Notes: generated by a model not told the origin, from the sequence alone. A stretch of DNA of 64,000 nucleotides from Methylobacterium dankookense (GCF_902141855.1 NZ_CABFVH010000005.1:62001-126000), one strand, 5' to 3'; counted from the first letter of the stretch, positions 1 through 8,445 are shown. Program-made: numbers and translations.

Positions 1-741
1 GACCTCCTGAAGGCGGGCGCGCTCGACCTCGCGCTGGTCCAGGGCGAGTATGCCGACGCGGCGCTCGCCGCGGAGGGCGACCGGGCCGCGCTGCCGACCG
101 TGGTGGCGCCGATCGATGCGGCGCCGGGCCTGTTCGTCGTTCCGGCCGCGAGCCCGGTCCGGCGGATCGCCGACCTGCAGGGCCGGCCGGTCGCCCTCGG
201 CACGCACAGTTCCGGCCTCACCGCGATGGGGCGGACGGTGCTGCGCGGCTCCGGCCTCGACCCCGAGCACGACATCCACCCGATCCTGCTCGACCGGGCC
301 GGCGACGGGCCCGGAATGCTGCGCGACGGCCGCGCCGCCGCGCTCTGGGGCGGCGGCGTCGGCTGGCCGGGCTTCCGGACGATGGCCGCCGAGCCCGGCG
401 GTGCCCGCTTCTTCGGTCCGGAGCCCGGGGCGATCGACGCGATCCTGGCGCTCAGCGCCTCCCTGCGGCGCATGCGCGTGCCCGCGGACACGTTCGCGGG
501 ACAGGCCGAGCCGATCGAGACGGTGGGCTCGTGGAGCTTCATCATGGCCCGGCCCGGCCTCGACCCGGAGGCCGTCGCGCGGCTCCTCCGGGCGATCGAC
601 CGCGGCAAGGCCGGCCTCGCCCGGCGCTTCGTGCTGGGCGCGGGCAGCGATCCGCGCAACCTCGTCGAGGCCGTGCCGGCCGCCTGGCTCCACCCGGCCA
701 CCGCCGCCTTCCTGCGCGAGGCGGGCGCGGCCCCGCGCTGA
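1..741 (+). CDS. TAXI-family TRAP transporter solute receptor, C-terminal part
   Basis: The last 246 codons of a periplasmic substrate-binding protein of the TAXI type, which captures small, often carboxylated, solutes for a TRAP (sodium-driven) membrane permease. The reading frame is open from the first base, so the amino terminus and signal peptide lie left of the window. Visible family traits are the early 'DLALVQGEYAD' segment, the ligand-site stretch VALGTHSSGLTAMGR and the later WSFIMARPGLDPE lobe. No permease gene follows, so any DctQM partner must be to the left or elsewhere. Assignment is by family resemblance; the ligand cannot be told. Confidence 0.75.
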   Translation, partial: DLLKAGALDLALVQGEYADAALAAEGDRAALPTVVAPIDAAPGLFVVPAASPVRRIADLQGRPVALGTHSSGLTAMGRTVLRGSGLDPEHDIHPILLDRAGDGPGMLRDGRAAALWGGGVGWPGFRTMAAEPGGARFFGPEPGAIDAILALSASLRRMRVPADTFAGQAEPIETVGSWSFIMARPGLDPEAVARLLRAIDRGKAGLARRFVLGAGSDPRNLVEAVPAAWLHPATAAFLREAGAAPR

Positions 742-747
742 GACGTG

Positions 748-1020
748 ATGCGCCGCTGCCATGTCCTCGCCCAGGATCGATGGGAGAGTCTCGAACCCCA
801 ACCGAACGGAGCCCGGACCCTGACCAGGGATTTGCTGCAGCGGAGCCTGATCGCCGCCCTGCTCTACCTCTCGATCGCCACCGCCGTGATGGCCGTCGCC
901 TGCGCCTTCGACTGGATGGAGCCGCAAGAGGACCAGGTGGCCGATGGCGGCGAGGACGATCCGGCCGGCGCGATGACCTCAGCCGCATCTTCGGCCGCAT
1001 CCTGGGCCCAGGCGCGATAG
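748..1020 (+). CDS. hypothetical single-pass membrane protein
   Basis: An open frame of 90 codons starting 6 bases after the receptor gene stop (an alternative GTG start lies 3 bases earlier). The middle contains one convincing hydrophobic segment, SLIAALLYLSIATAVMAVA, followed by an acidic tail rich in Glu, Asp, Ala and Ser. I do not recognise the family. The first 27 residues have unremarkable composition, and a later TTG start just before the membrane segment is possible. It may be translationally linked to the TRAP receptor gene, but no function can be proposed. Confidence 0.4.
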   Translation: MRRCHVLAQDRWESLEPQPNGARTLTRDLLQRSLIAALLYLSIATAVMAVACAFDWMEPQEDQVADGGEDDPAGAMTSAASSAASWAQAR

Positions 1021-1062
1021 GGCGGCATGAAGCCGTCGCCCGTTTCGCGTACAGAGTGCCGC

Positions 1063-1374
1063 ATGGACAACGTCATCCGCCCGAATTTCGGCCGCAAGGC
1101 GCCCGAGCCGCAGCCGCCCGCCCACGAGGACGAGCACGCGCTGCGGATGCTGGGTCAGGCCGGCGCCTTCCTCGTCGGCCTGATCGAGGACGAGGACGGG
1201 CCGGAAGGGCCGTCCTTCAAGGTCGTGGTCGGGCCCTGCCCCGGCGACACGGTGGAGGCCGTGGCCGTGATGCCGGCGACGCCCGCGGGCCGCATCGATG
1301 CCGAGATGGTCGGCATGGCGGTGCTGCGCACCCTGGAACTCGTCGCCGAGCAGGACGCGCCGGGGATCGCCTGA
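1063..1374 (+). CDS. conserved hypothetical protein, acidic, 103 aa
   Basis: Small soluble acidic protein with no membrane segment. The start at MDNVIRPNFGRK was preferred to an ATG 36 bases upstream because this N-terminal 'DNVIRPNFGR' pattern is a common beginning for small alphaproteobacterial proteins. The body contains a GPCPGDTVEAVAVMP stretch and an Ala/Glu-rich end. I do not recognise a domain and propose no role. It faces the asparaginase gene on the other strand, with a hairpin-rich repeat between them. Confidence 0.6.
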   Translation: MDNVIRPNFGRKAPEPQPPAHEDEHALRMLGQAGAFLVGLIEDEDGPEGPSFKVVVGPCPGDTVEAVAVMPATPAGRIDAEMVGMAVLRTLELVAEQDAPGIA

Positions 1375-1377
1375 AAC

Positions 1378-1495
1378 CGGGATCCCAAAGGGACAAGTCC
1401 CTTTGGCGGGGTATCGGGGCGGAGCCCCGATCTTCGATGACCAGGGCTCTGCCCTGGACCCGCCAAAGGCCTGAGGCCTTTGGAAACCCGGGATC
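1378..1495. repeat. multi-hairpin intergenic repeat, family C, copy 1
   Basis: The gap between two convergent genes is filled by four successive inverted repeats: CCAAAGGGA/TCCCTTTGG, GGGGCGGAGCCCC, CCAGGGC/GCCCTGG and CCAAAGGC/GCCTTTGG. A second copy with the same order of hairpins, in opposite orientation, fills another convergent gap at 33948-34052. The position suggests a two-way transcription terminator or a REP-like element; the hairpins lack long T tracts. Confidence 0.75.
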
Positions 1496-1502
1496 TTCGC
1501 GC

Positions 1503-2504
1503 TCAGTAGGTCGCGAAGAGCGCAGCGATCTCGGCCGGGTCGCGGGTGGTGGTGAGCGCCAGCGCCAGCAGGATGCGCGCCTTCTGCGGCGTGAGGTTGT
1601 CGGCGCTGAGGATGCCGATCTCGGCGAGCCGCGTCGTCTCCGGCACGACGCCGCTGCCGGCGCGGGTCGACTGCACCACGAGGACGCCCGCCTTCACCGC
1701 CTCGGCCAGCGCCTCGGCCTCGGCCGGGGGCGTCATGCCGGGCGCGAGCCCCGCCGAGACGATGCCCTGCGCGCCCGCCGCCACGAAGGCCCGCACCGCC
1801 GTGCCGTCCGCATCGGCATAGGCATAGGACACGTCGACCCGCGGCAGCCGGTCGAGCGTCCGGATGTCGAAGGGGGTGCCGGGGGCGTGGCGCCGCTCGG
1901 GCCGCCGGTAGTAGCGCACGTGATCCCCGTCGACATGGCCGAGCGCGCCGAAATCCGGGGTGCGGAAGGTCTGCAGCCGCGCCACCGAGGTCTTGGTCAC
2001 CTCGCGGGCCGCGTGGATCTCGTCGTTGAGCACCACGAGCACGCCGCGCCCGCGGGATGCGGGGGCCGCCGCCACGCGCAGGGCCGCCACGAGGTTCAGG
2101 CCCGCATCGCTCGAGAGCGCGCTCATCGGGCGCTGCGAGCCGACGAGCACCACCGGGCACGCGACCGTCAGCGTCAGGCCGAGGGCGTAGGCCGTCTCCT
2201 CCAGGGTGGCGGTGCCGTGGCCGATCACGATGCCGGCGAGATCGGGATGCGCCGCGACGAGCCCCTCGCAGAGCCGGACGAGCTCGCGCCAGTCGGCGAA
2301 GCCGATCCCGGGGCTCGTCACCGTCCGGAAGGGCACGGCGACGATCTCGCCGACGCGCTCGGTCTCCGGCACCCGCGCCAGGATGCCCTCCGCCGAGAGC
2401 CGCTCGCCGGTGGCCGTGTAGTCGAGGATGTCCAGGGAATCGCGCCCGAGGGAGGAGATCGTGCCGCCCGTGCCGATGAAGGCCAGCTTCGGTCGGTTCG
2501 TCAT
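1503..2504 (-). CDS. L-asparaginase family protein
   Basis: A 333-residue member of the bacterial L-asparaginase family, which hydrolyses asparagine to aspartate and ammonia; the length matches the family. The N-terminal nucleophile motif GTGGTI is at residues 11-16 and the lysine motif VTKT at 169-172. The second catalytic motif, usually HGTDT, reads HGTAT at residues 96-100, so the expected catalytic Asp is Ala99. No signal peptide is evident, so it is likely cytoplasmic. It ends at a hairpin repeat shared with the convergent neighbour. It could be an active variant, a related amidohydrolase or a non-catalytic paralogue. Confidence 0.85.
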   Translation of the reverse strand: MTNRPKLAFIGTGGTISSLGRDSLDILDYTATGERLSAEGILARVPETERVGEIVAVPFRTVTSPGIGFADWRELVRLCEGLVAAHPDLAGIVIGHGTATLEETAYALGLTLTVACPVVLVGSQRPMSALSSDAGLNLVAALRVAAAPASRGRGVLVVLNDEIHAAREVTKTSVARLQTFRTPDFGALGHVDGDHVRYYRRPERRHAPGTPFDIRTLDRLPRVDVSYAYADADGTAVRAFVAAGAQGIVSAGLAPGMTPPAEAEALAEAVKAGVLVVQSTRAGSGVVPETTRLAEIGILSADNLTPQKARILLALALTTTRDPAEIAALFATY

Positions 2505-2700
2505 GCAATCGGTCCCGGGTTGGAGTCGGCGCGGCGCGGATCCCGTCCGCCGGCCGCGCTTGTCCTCCCAAAGCGGGGACGGATCAACCGGGCATGACCG
2601 TCCTGCGCCGGGCCTTACGCGCGCCCCTTGGCAAGCTTAAGTGTTGCATAACAGCGCGCGGGCTAGAATCGCGCGACGTGCAGGACGGTGCCTCGACACG

Positions 2701-3918
2701 ATGCAGGCCAGTATCGAACGCAGCCTCGACCGACCCTGGCATCAGCTCGCCCTGCCGAAGGACCTCGAAGCGCGCTACCTGATCGAGACGGCTCCGACGA
2801 GCGGACGCTTCGTGCAGTCCTGGCTCGCGATCTTCATCCTGTTCAACATCCTCTCGCTGAAGACCGATCTCGACGCCTTCGGGCCGGAGCGGGTCCACAT
2901 CCCCCTGATCGCGACGCTCGGCGTCTTCGTGCCCGTGGCGCTCGGCTCCATCCTCGCCCTGCGCGGCCGGCCCTCGCATCTGCGCCTGACGCTTGCGGCG
3001 CTCGCCACCGCCCTCGTCGACATGCTGGTCGTGCTCAACAGCGCCCGGCTGGCGCCCCCTGAGCACACCAACACCTACCTGATCCTCGCCGCCCTGGTGC
3101 CGCTCGTGGTCGGCATGATCGCGCCGCTGCCCTTCCGGCACAGCCTGTGGTTCTGCGGCTCGGCCTTCCTGATCTACGCGACGGGGGTGATCGGCCTCGG
3201 CTTCGCCGGCCTGGGCGCCAACGGGGTCCCGCTCCTCGTCGCGAGCCTGACCCTGGTCCCGATCAAGCTCGCCTATTCGCGGGAATGGGAGGCGAAGCGC
3301 AGCTTCCTCCTCGGCCTGCGCGAGCGGGAGCAGGCCGCGGAACTCGCCCGGGCGAATGCGCGGCTCGCCACCCTCTCGGAGACCGATCCGCTCACGGGCG
3401 TGCCCAATCGCCGCCTGTTCGACCGCGGCCTCGCCGAGGCCTGGGCGGATGCGGGCAAGCGCGGCGACTGGCTCTGCGTGGCCCTGTTCGACATCGACCA
3501 TTTCAAGCTGCTCAACGACACGGCCGGCCATGCCGAGGGCGACCGCTGCATCCGCCAGATCGCCACGGCCCTGACCGCCTCCGTCAGCGCCTCCGGCGGG
3601 CTCGTCGCCCGCTACGGCGGCGAGGAATTCGCGGCCCTGCTGCCGTGCACCGCCCTCGATGCCGGCAGCGGGATCGCCGAGGCGGCGCGCCGGGCGGTCG
3701 CCGACCTCGCTGTGCCCCATCCGGGCCTCAGGCCGTCGGCGATCCTCACGGTGAGCGTGGGCGTCGCCGCCATCCAGCCCGGTCCGGTGGAGACGGGACC
3801 GGCCGCCCTGCTCAAGCGCGCGGACGACGCCCTCTACGCGGCCAAGGGGCTCGGGCGGAACCGCGTCGAGCCGCAACCCGCCCAGGGCCAGGGCGGGCGC
3901 GGCCCCATCGCGGCCTGA
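2701..3918 (+). CDS. membrane-anchored diguanylate cyclase (GGDEF)
   Basis: A 405-residue protein predicted to make cyclic di-GMP from two GTP. Six hydrophobic segments lie at roughly residues 38-53, 67-87, 94-113, 125-143, 148-168 and 174-192, forming a MASE-like membrane sensor, followed by a short helical linker and a GGDEF domain (about 225-395). The active-site signature is GGEEF at 306-310 and the metal-binding segment is FDIDHFKLLND at 263-273. The inhibitory RxxD motif expected just upstream of GGEEF is absent (ASGG there), so product inhibition through that site is not expected. The ATG at 2701 was chosen over an upstream GTG because the membrane protein begins naturally there. Confidence 0.9.
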   Translation: MQASIERSLDRPWHQLALPKDLEARYLIETAPTSGRFVQSWLAIFILFNILSLKTDLDAFGPERVHIPLIATLGVFVPVALGSILALRGRPSHLRLTLAALATALVDMLVVLNSARLAPPEHTNTYLILAALVPLVVGMIAPLPFRHSLWFCGSAFLIYATGVIGLGFAGLGANGVPLLVASLTLVPIKLAYSREWEAKRSFLLGLREREQAAELARANARLATLSETDPLTGVPNRRLFDRGLAEAWADAGKRGDWLCVALFDIDHFKLLNDTAGHAEGDRCIRQIATALTASVSASGGLVARYGGEEFAALLPCTALDAGSGIAEAARRAVADLAVPHPGLRPSAILTVSVGVAAIQPGPVETGPAALLKRADDALYAAKGLGRNRVEPQPAQGQGGRGPIAA

Positions 3919-3943
3919 CGCCGGCTTCATTCGGATCCAGCGC

Positions 3944-4969
3944 TCAGGCGGAGCGGCGGGCGCTCTCCCAGTCGCCCGTCCGCGCGAGATGCGGCGATGC
4001 CCCGTCCTCGGGCGAATCCCAGCGCAGGGGCAGCGCGTCCGGGCGGCGCACGATCTGCCGCGGTCGGAACCGGAGCAGCCGCTCCGCGCCCGCGAAGGCG
4101 GCGATGGCGGGATCGTCGAGCACCACCTCCGCCTCGCCCGAGAGCTGGAGCAGGTCGCCGCTGGCGAAGTCGACGAAGGCGATGCCCGCCTTCGGGTTCG
4201 CGCGGATGTTGCCGAGGGTGTTGAAGAAGCCGTTGCCGGCAAAATCCGGGATCGTCAGCGTGCCGTCCGCCTCGACCCGGACGAAGCCCGGCCGCCCGCC
4301 GCGATGGGAGACGTCGACCCGGGCGCCGTCCGGCCCCGAGACGGCGGAGGCCACGAACAGGGTCTCGGCCGCCGCGATCGCCGCCCGCGCCCGCGCATCG
4401 AGCCCGTCGAGACGTTCGGGCGGCGCGGCCGGGCGCTCGGCCGGGTCGCGCACGGTGCGGAAGCTCCGCAGCCGGATGTAGCGCGGGCAATTGCCGAAGC
4501 TCTCCCGCACGGAGACGGTGAAGCCGTCGGCGCCCTTGCGGCGCAGGATGCCGTTGAGCCGGTTCCGGCGCCGCGTGTGCAGTTCGATCCCGAGGAGGCC
4601 GATGGCGGCCCCGTCCTCCAGCCCGGCATCGGCCGGGTCGCCGGGGTCGCGCGCGGCCGAGACCGCGAGCGTCACGGGATCGGACGCCGAGAGAAAGCCC
4701 GGCCGCCCGGCGATCAGCGTCGCCCAGACCGCGCCCGAGGGGTCGACAGCGCCCGCCGCGACGAAGGGCAGGAGCGGGTAGAACGCCCGGTGCTGCTCGA
4801 TCATGTGGTCGCGGATGACGCGGGGGCCGATCTCGGCGAGGCGCTCCGCCAGCCCGGCGCTGCGCTGCAGGGCGCGCTCGCCCGCGTGCCAGGGGAAGTC
4901 CGCCGGTACGAAGTCGGTGGCGAGGTCCGTCGGGCGGACCTCCGTGTCGATGCGGCCGGGATCGTCCAT
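3944..4969 (-). CDS. pyridoxamine 5'-phosphate oxidase-like flavin-binding protein
   Basis: A 341-residue protein with two PNPOx-type split-barrel halves. This superfamily binds FMN (sometimes F420 or haem) and catalyses varied redox reactions. Recognisable pieces are FYPLLPFVAAGAVDPSG near the N terminus, the GFLSASDPVTL segment, and the C-terminal half beginning SHRGGRPGFV with DFAGNGFFNTLGNI, typical of the broad-specificity 'flavin-nucleotide-binding' members. It is followed on the same strand by nothing before the diguanylate cyclase end, and preceded by the GST gene 23 bases upstream, so the two probably form an operon. The substrate is unknown. Confidence 0.8.
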   Translation of the reverse strand: MDDPGRIDTEVRPTDLATDFVPADFPWHAGERALQRSAGLAERLAEIGPRVIRDHMIEQHRAFYPLLPFVAAGAVDPSGAVWATLIAGRPGFLSASDPVTLAVSAARDPGDPADAGLEDGAAIGLLGIELHTRRRNRLNGILRRKGADGFTVSVRESFGNCPRYIRLRSFRTVRDPAERPAAPPERLDGLDARARAAIAAAETLFVASAVSGPDGARVDVSHRGGRPGFVRVEADGTLTIPDFAGNGFFNTLGNIRANPKAGIAFVDFASGDLLQLSGEAEVVLDDPAIAAFAGAERLLRFRPRQIVRRPDALPLRWDSPEDGASPHLARTGDWESARRSA

Positions 4970-4992
4970 GGCCGGTCTCCTCTGTCCGTGGG

Positions 4993-5604
4993 TCAGGCCG
5001 AGAGGCCGACCGCGCTCTTCCGGAAGGGCACGAAGCCGGGCAGGCCCTCGACCCGGGCGAGCCACGCCCGCACCGTGGGATAGGGGGCCAGGTCGACATT
5101 GCCCTCGGGCGCGGCCGAGACGTAGCTGTAGAGCGCGGCATCGGCCGCGGTCGGGCGCCCGGTCGCGATCCAGTCGCGCCCGGCGAGATGCGCCTCCATC
5201 TGCCCGAGGATGGCGTGGGCCCGCTTGATCGCGAGGGCGGGGTCGAGGTCGTAGCCGAACAGCGTGACCAGCCGCGCCGCGCAGGGGCCGTTGTAGATCT
5301 CGCCCGTCGAGACCGAGAGCCAGCGCTGCACCGCGGCCGCCTCCACCGGATCCTCGGGGAACCAGTCGCGCTTCCCGAACTTGCGGGCGGCGTAGACCAT
5401 GATGGCGATCGAATCCGGCACGACCACGTCGCCGTCGACGAGGACCGGCACCTGCCCGAAGGGGTTCAGCGCGAGGAAGTCCGGCGCCTTGTGCGCGCGG
5501 GCGGCGAGATCGACCTCGACGAGGTCGTGCGGCACGCCCGCCAGCGACAGGAACAGGTGGGCGCGGTGGGCGTGGCCCGAGAGCGGGTGGTGGTAGAGCT
5601 TCAC
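4993..5604 (-). CDS. glutathione S-transferase family protein
   Basis: A 203-residue cytosolic glutathione S-transferase, likely used to conjugate or reduce electrophilic compounds. The thioredoxin-like half starts [13 protein letters not shown], has the cis-proline segment [11 protein letters not shown] and the glutathione-binding PDSIAIM; the C-terminal half has the helix cap around [10 protein letters not shown]. The start is a GTG giving (M)KLYHHPLS, preceded by GGGAGA at good distance; a longer frame upstream is not needed. It is transcribed away from the disrupted LysR gene, the classic regulator/target arrangement, and leads into the PNPOx-like gene. Confidence 0.88.
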   Translation of the reverse strand: MKLYHHPLSGHAHRAHLFLSLAGVPHDLVEVDLAARAHKAPDFLALNPFGQVPVLVDGDVVVPDSIAIMVYAARKFGKRDWFPEDPVEAAAVQRWLSVSTGEIYNGPCAARLVTLFGYDLDPALAIKRAHAILGQMEAHLAGRDWIATGRPTAADAALYSYVSAAPEGNVDLAPYPTVRAWLARVEGLPGFVPFRKSAVGLSA

Positions 5605-5733
5605 GATCGGTCTCCCGGCAATGTCCGGCGGACCGGCAGATCCGCCGCGGTGAAGAATGGCCATTCCGCCGGCCGGGGATAAGCGCCATAGTCCGCAAGG
5701 GACTATTCCATTTTCCGGAACGGTGGCGGCGCG

Positions 5734-6623
5734 ATGGACCGGCTCCAGGCCATGCGGATCTTCGTGAAGGTCGCCGAGACAGGCGGGCCGAGGCTGCGCG
5801 GCGGCTGAGCCTCAGCCCGCCTGCCATCACCCGGGCGGTGGCGGGGCTGGAGGCCGCGCTCGGGGCCCGCCTCCTCACCCGCACCACGCGCATCGTGAAG
5901 CTGACCGAGAGCGGCGGCCGCTACCTGGAGGATTGCCGGCGCATCCTCGCCGACCTCGCGGAGGCGGAGGCCGCGGCCTCGGGTGCCTATGCGAGGCCCA
6001 CCGGCAGCCTGATCGTGACGGCGCCCGTCCTGTTCGGCCGCATCTACGTGCTGCCGCTCCTGACCGCCTATCTCGCGGACCACCCGGCCGTCGAGGGGCG
6101 GGCGCTCTTCCTCGACCGGGTGGTGAACATCGTCGAGGAGGGGATCGACGTCGCCGTGCGGATCAGGCCGCTCGCCGATTCCGGCCTCACCGCGATCCGC
6201 TGCGGCAGCGTGCGCCGGGTGGTCTGCGCCGCGCCGGCCTACATCGCCGCGTACGGCGCGCCGCGCACGCCCGCCGACCTCGCCCGGCATCGGATCGTCG
6301 CCGTGGCCCAGGCCGAGACGGTGGAATGGCGCTTCGGCCTGGACGGCCGCATTGTGGTGCCGCTGAAGCCGCGGCTCACCAGCAACGTCAACGAGGCCGC
6401 GATCGCCGCCGCCACCGAGGGCTGGGGCCTCACCGGCGTCCTGTCCTACCAGGTCGCCGACGCCCTGCGGGACGGGCGCCTGCAGGTGGTGCTGGCGGAT
6501 TACGAGCCGGCGCCGCTGCCGATCCACGTCGTCCATGTCGAGGGGCGCGGCGCCTCGGCGAAGGTGCGCTCCTTCGTCGACTTCGCGGTGGCGCGGCTGC
6601 GCGCGGATCCGCTGATCGACTGA
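5734..6623 (+). pseudogene. LysR-type transcriptional regulator, frameshifted
   Basis: The helix-turn-helix half begins at an ATG with [18 protein letters not shown] and then runs into a TGA; the rest ([22 protein letters not shown] and the whole effector domain to residue end) continues in another frame. Restoring the usual '[13 protein letters not shown]' text needs four extra bases near 5786, so a 4-base deletion is the simplest explanation. The effector-binding domain is otherwise complete. The gene is divergent from the glutathione S-transferase, whose promoter it presumably once controlled. A sequencing error is possible; an internal ATG at 5838 could give only a protein lacking most of the DNA-binding domain. 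Confidence 0.8.
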
Positions 6624-6695
6624 GCGGCGCACGTTTGCCCGAGAAGGCCCGCTGCTTGAACGCCCGTTCCCCGGCTGCTAGCTAGCGAGGCGGGC

Positions 6696-6770
<75 letters not shown>

Positions 6771-7008
6771 TTTAAATCAAAGACTTAAGCCATTTTTTTG
6801 AGAAAACGGTTTAACGGTAGACTCGCTGGGGTAACAGTGAGGGTAACGGCTGAGCCATTTCGTCTGCCAGCCTACCACCGTGACCGCATGCAAGCCGGGA
6901 CACCTGAGGCCAGGACGGGGATCGCTCGAATTTGAGCGACCTCACGCACACGATCTTCGGATTTTGCATTCAATCTCGACCGATCGGCCCAGCCCCGAGT
7001 TTGCAAAC
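6771..7008. other. A+T-richer spacer after the tRNA
   Basis: No gene seen. The first 60 bases are strikingly A/T-rich for this genome (runs such as AAGCCATTTTTTTGAG), and GGGTAAC occurs twice closely spaced. It resembles the left edge of an integrated segment whose integrase is gone, but no attachment-site repeat was found. Confidence 0.4.
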
Positions 7009-7260
7009 ATGTTCGAGCGTCGTGTCGCGGAACGCGTGCGTATCGATGAGAGCGGCATCATCACCGTCGATGAGCACACGACGCTCCCATGCATTGTCTA
7101 CGACCTCTCGGAAACAGGGGTCCGCCTCACCATGCCGACGACCCACGCCGTGCCGGAGACATTCCTGCTCGACGCTCCGTGCTTCGGCTCTGGCGTCTGT
7201 GAAGTGGCTTGGCGAACTGAGGAGTCGATCGGCGCGCACCTGACACGCTTCCCAACTTAA
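7009..7260 (+). CDS. minimal PilZ-domain protein, copy 1
   Basis: An 83-residue protein that is essentially one PilZ domain, a c-di-GMP receptor fold. Both ligand motifs are present: RVAER (RxxxR) at residues 4-8 and DLSETG (DxSxxG) in the middle. The ATG giving MFERRVAER was chosen because the RxxxR motif normally sits at the very start of such minimal proteins; upstream in-frame codons look non-coding. A clear paralogue starts 20 bases downstream and shares GVRLTM and FGSGVCEVAWR. Targets of such single-domain proteins are usually other proteins; none can be named here. Confidence 0.8.
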   Translation: MFERRVAERVRIDESGIITVDEHTTLPCIVYDLSETGVRLTMPTTHAVPETFLLDAPCFGSGVCEVAWRTEESIGAHLTRFPT

Positions 7261-7280
7261 TGAGGGCTGGCTGAATTGAG

Positions 7281-7535
7281 ATGGAGGAGCGACGTAGTGA
7301 GCCGCGTGCGGCGGTCACGGGTGCTGGCGTGATCAGCATCGATGGCCGCACGATGATCCTGTGCACCGTCACCGACCTGTCGGAGAGCGGGGTCCGCTTG
7401 ACCATGGCGACGACGGTTGGCGTGCCCGACGTGTTCCTGCTGCATGCGCCCGGCTTCGGATCGGGCGTCTGCGAGGTGGCGTGGCGATCCGAAGCCGCGC
7501 TCGGCGGACGGCTGACGTGCATCGCCGCGTGGTAG
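7281..7535 (+). CDS. minimal PilZ-domain protein, copy 2
   Basis: An 84-residue PilZ protein with RSEPR (RxxxR) near the start and DLSESG (DxSxxG) in the middle, so c-di-GMP binding looks intact. It is the tandem paralogue of the gene just upstream, from which it differs mainly in the N-terminal third and at the C terminus, and is likely co-transcribed with it (20-base gap). The duplication and the location behind a tRNA suggest accessory DNA. Function beyond c-di-GMP sensing is unknown. Confidence 0.8.
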   Translation: MEERRSEPRAAVTGAGVISIDGRTMILCTVTDLSESGVRLTMATTVGVPDVFLLHAPGFGSGVCEVAWRSEAALGGRLTCIAAW

Positions 7536-7609
7536 GCCGCTGAGCCCCACGCCTGCACCATATTGCCACATGCTCCGGCAGCATGACTGCTGGATCGCGT
7601 AGTCCGTAC

Positions 7610-7615
7610 TATAAT
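7610..7615 (+). promoter_or_regulatory. possible -10 element
   Basis: A perfect TATAAT hexamer, rare in this G+C-rich sequence, lies 27 bases before the ATG of the following small gene and just upstream of its strong CGGAGG ribosome site. The -35 region is not convincing. Confidence 0.35.
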
Positions 7616-7641
7616 GCTCATCCTTCTCGACGGAGGATGTG

Positions 7642-7818
7642 ATGCGGAAACCAGAGAAGCCTGGATCGGACGCGAGTAAGTCGCGAGAAGGCGGCTCGCT
7701 CGGCAACATCGATGAGCAGGAAGGCCATCCCGGGAAGGGCAGCCCAGGTGCGACGACGAAGCCTGAGCATAATCCCGAGCGGCCGCAGGATGAGAAGCCT
7801 GAAAAGCCGAAGGACTGA
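7642..7818 (+). CDS. small hydrophilic orphan protein, 58 aa
   Basis: Reads MRKPEKPGSDASKSREGG and ends EKPEKPKD; almost entirely charged, Pro and Gly residues with no hydrophobic core, so probably disordered. A strong ribosome site (CGGAGG) sits 6 bases before the ATG and a TATAAT lies upstream, which supports a real gene. Similar Lys/Glu/Pro-rich short proteins occur in Methylobacterium and other stress-tolerant rhizobiales, but no function is established and I assign none. Confidence 0.55.
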   Translation: MRKPEKPGSDASKSREGGSLGNIDEQEGHPGKGSPGATTKPEHNPERPQDEKPEKPKD

Positions 7819-7915
7819 GATGCCGCCGTCTCAGCCATAATTGATGAATGGTGCGTAGAACCGCGATCATCCATCGCCCGTTGCCTCGATAATTCAATAC
7901 CGAGGAGACGACCCT

Positions 7916-8095
7916 ATGGCAGAAAGTGGCTCGCTGATCATTACCCTCGCGCTCATTACACTTGTGATCGCCGTGGCCTTCGCGCTGGTGATGCGGATCC
8001 GGGTGGCGCAAAAGAAGGGCGACCCCGAGCGATCGAGCATCATCCACGATCACGGAGGGCCTCCGCGCCAGAACATGCCTGGCACGGAGCATTGA
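7916..8095 (+). CDS. small membrane protein, 59 aa
   Basis: A single N-terminal hydrophobic segment (LIITLALITLVIAVAFALVM) is followed by a basic stretch and a short polar tail ending PGTEH. Ribosome site GAGGAG lies 10 bases before the ATG. The layout, with membrane anchor first and cytoplasmic tail, resembles small stress-linked inner-membrane proteins. It is an orphan of the post-tRNA patch; no partner or role is apparent. Confidence 0.55.
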   Translation: MAESGSLIITLALITLVIAVAFALVMRIRVAQKKGDPERSSIIHDHGGPPRQNMPGTEH

Positions 8096-8100
8096 GCGGA

Positions 8101-8445
8101 TCAGGCGCATAGCGTGCCCTCCTCCGCCATCTCGACTGTGCGATGAATGCCCCGAAACGACATGGCGTATCCGCACTCGATCAGGGCCTCGCGAGCGAGA
8201 GCGCGGACGATGAGCGGATCCGGTTTGCTGCCTCCGGCTGCAAAAAAGACAGCCTCTAGCACCTTCAGCGCTTCGTCGGACCGGCGCTGCGCTTCCTCGA
8301 TCTCGGCTCGGATCTGAGCGAAGGAGCGCATAAGCCGGGCGATCTCAGCTCCTGGGTGCGCGGCAAGGCGCTGAGCCTTTGTGGTCTTGCCGACGCGCCG
8401 ACCGTTCTCGGTGGCGAGGCGCGGCTTGATGGCTGGACGCGTCAT
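8101..8445 (-). CDS. hypothetical protein, helical, 114 aa
   Basis: A soluble, largely helical protein starting MTRPAIKPRLATENGRR. The centre (RSFAQIRAEIEEAQRRSDEALK) has heptad-like spacing suggestive of a short coiled coil. The start was chosen at an ATG preceded by GGAGGGG and overlapping the stop of the upstream frame as ATGA, which suggests translational coupling with it. The family is not recognised. Confidence 0.55.
   Translation of the reverse strand: MTRPAIKPRLATENGRRVGKTTKAQRLAAHPGAEIARLMRSFAQIRAEIEEAQRRSDEALKVLEAVFFAAGGSKPDPLIVRALAREALIECGYAMSFRGIHRTVEMAEEGTLCA

Noticed and set aside
3944..5893. A 649-residue frame covering the PNPOx and GST genes
   Set aside because: Only the end is the PNPOx protein; the rest is a shadow of the GST gene and of the divergent LysR region.
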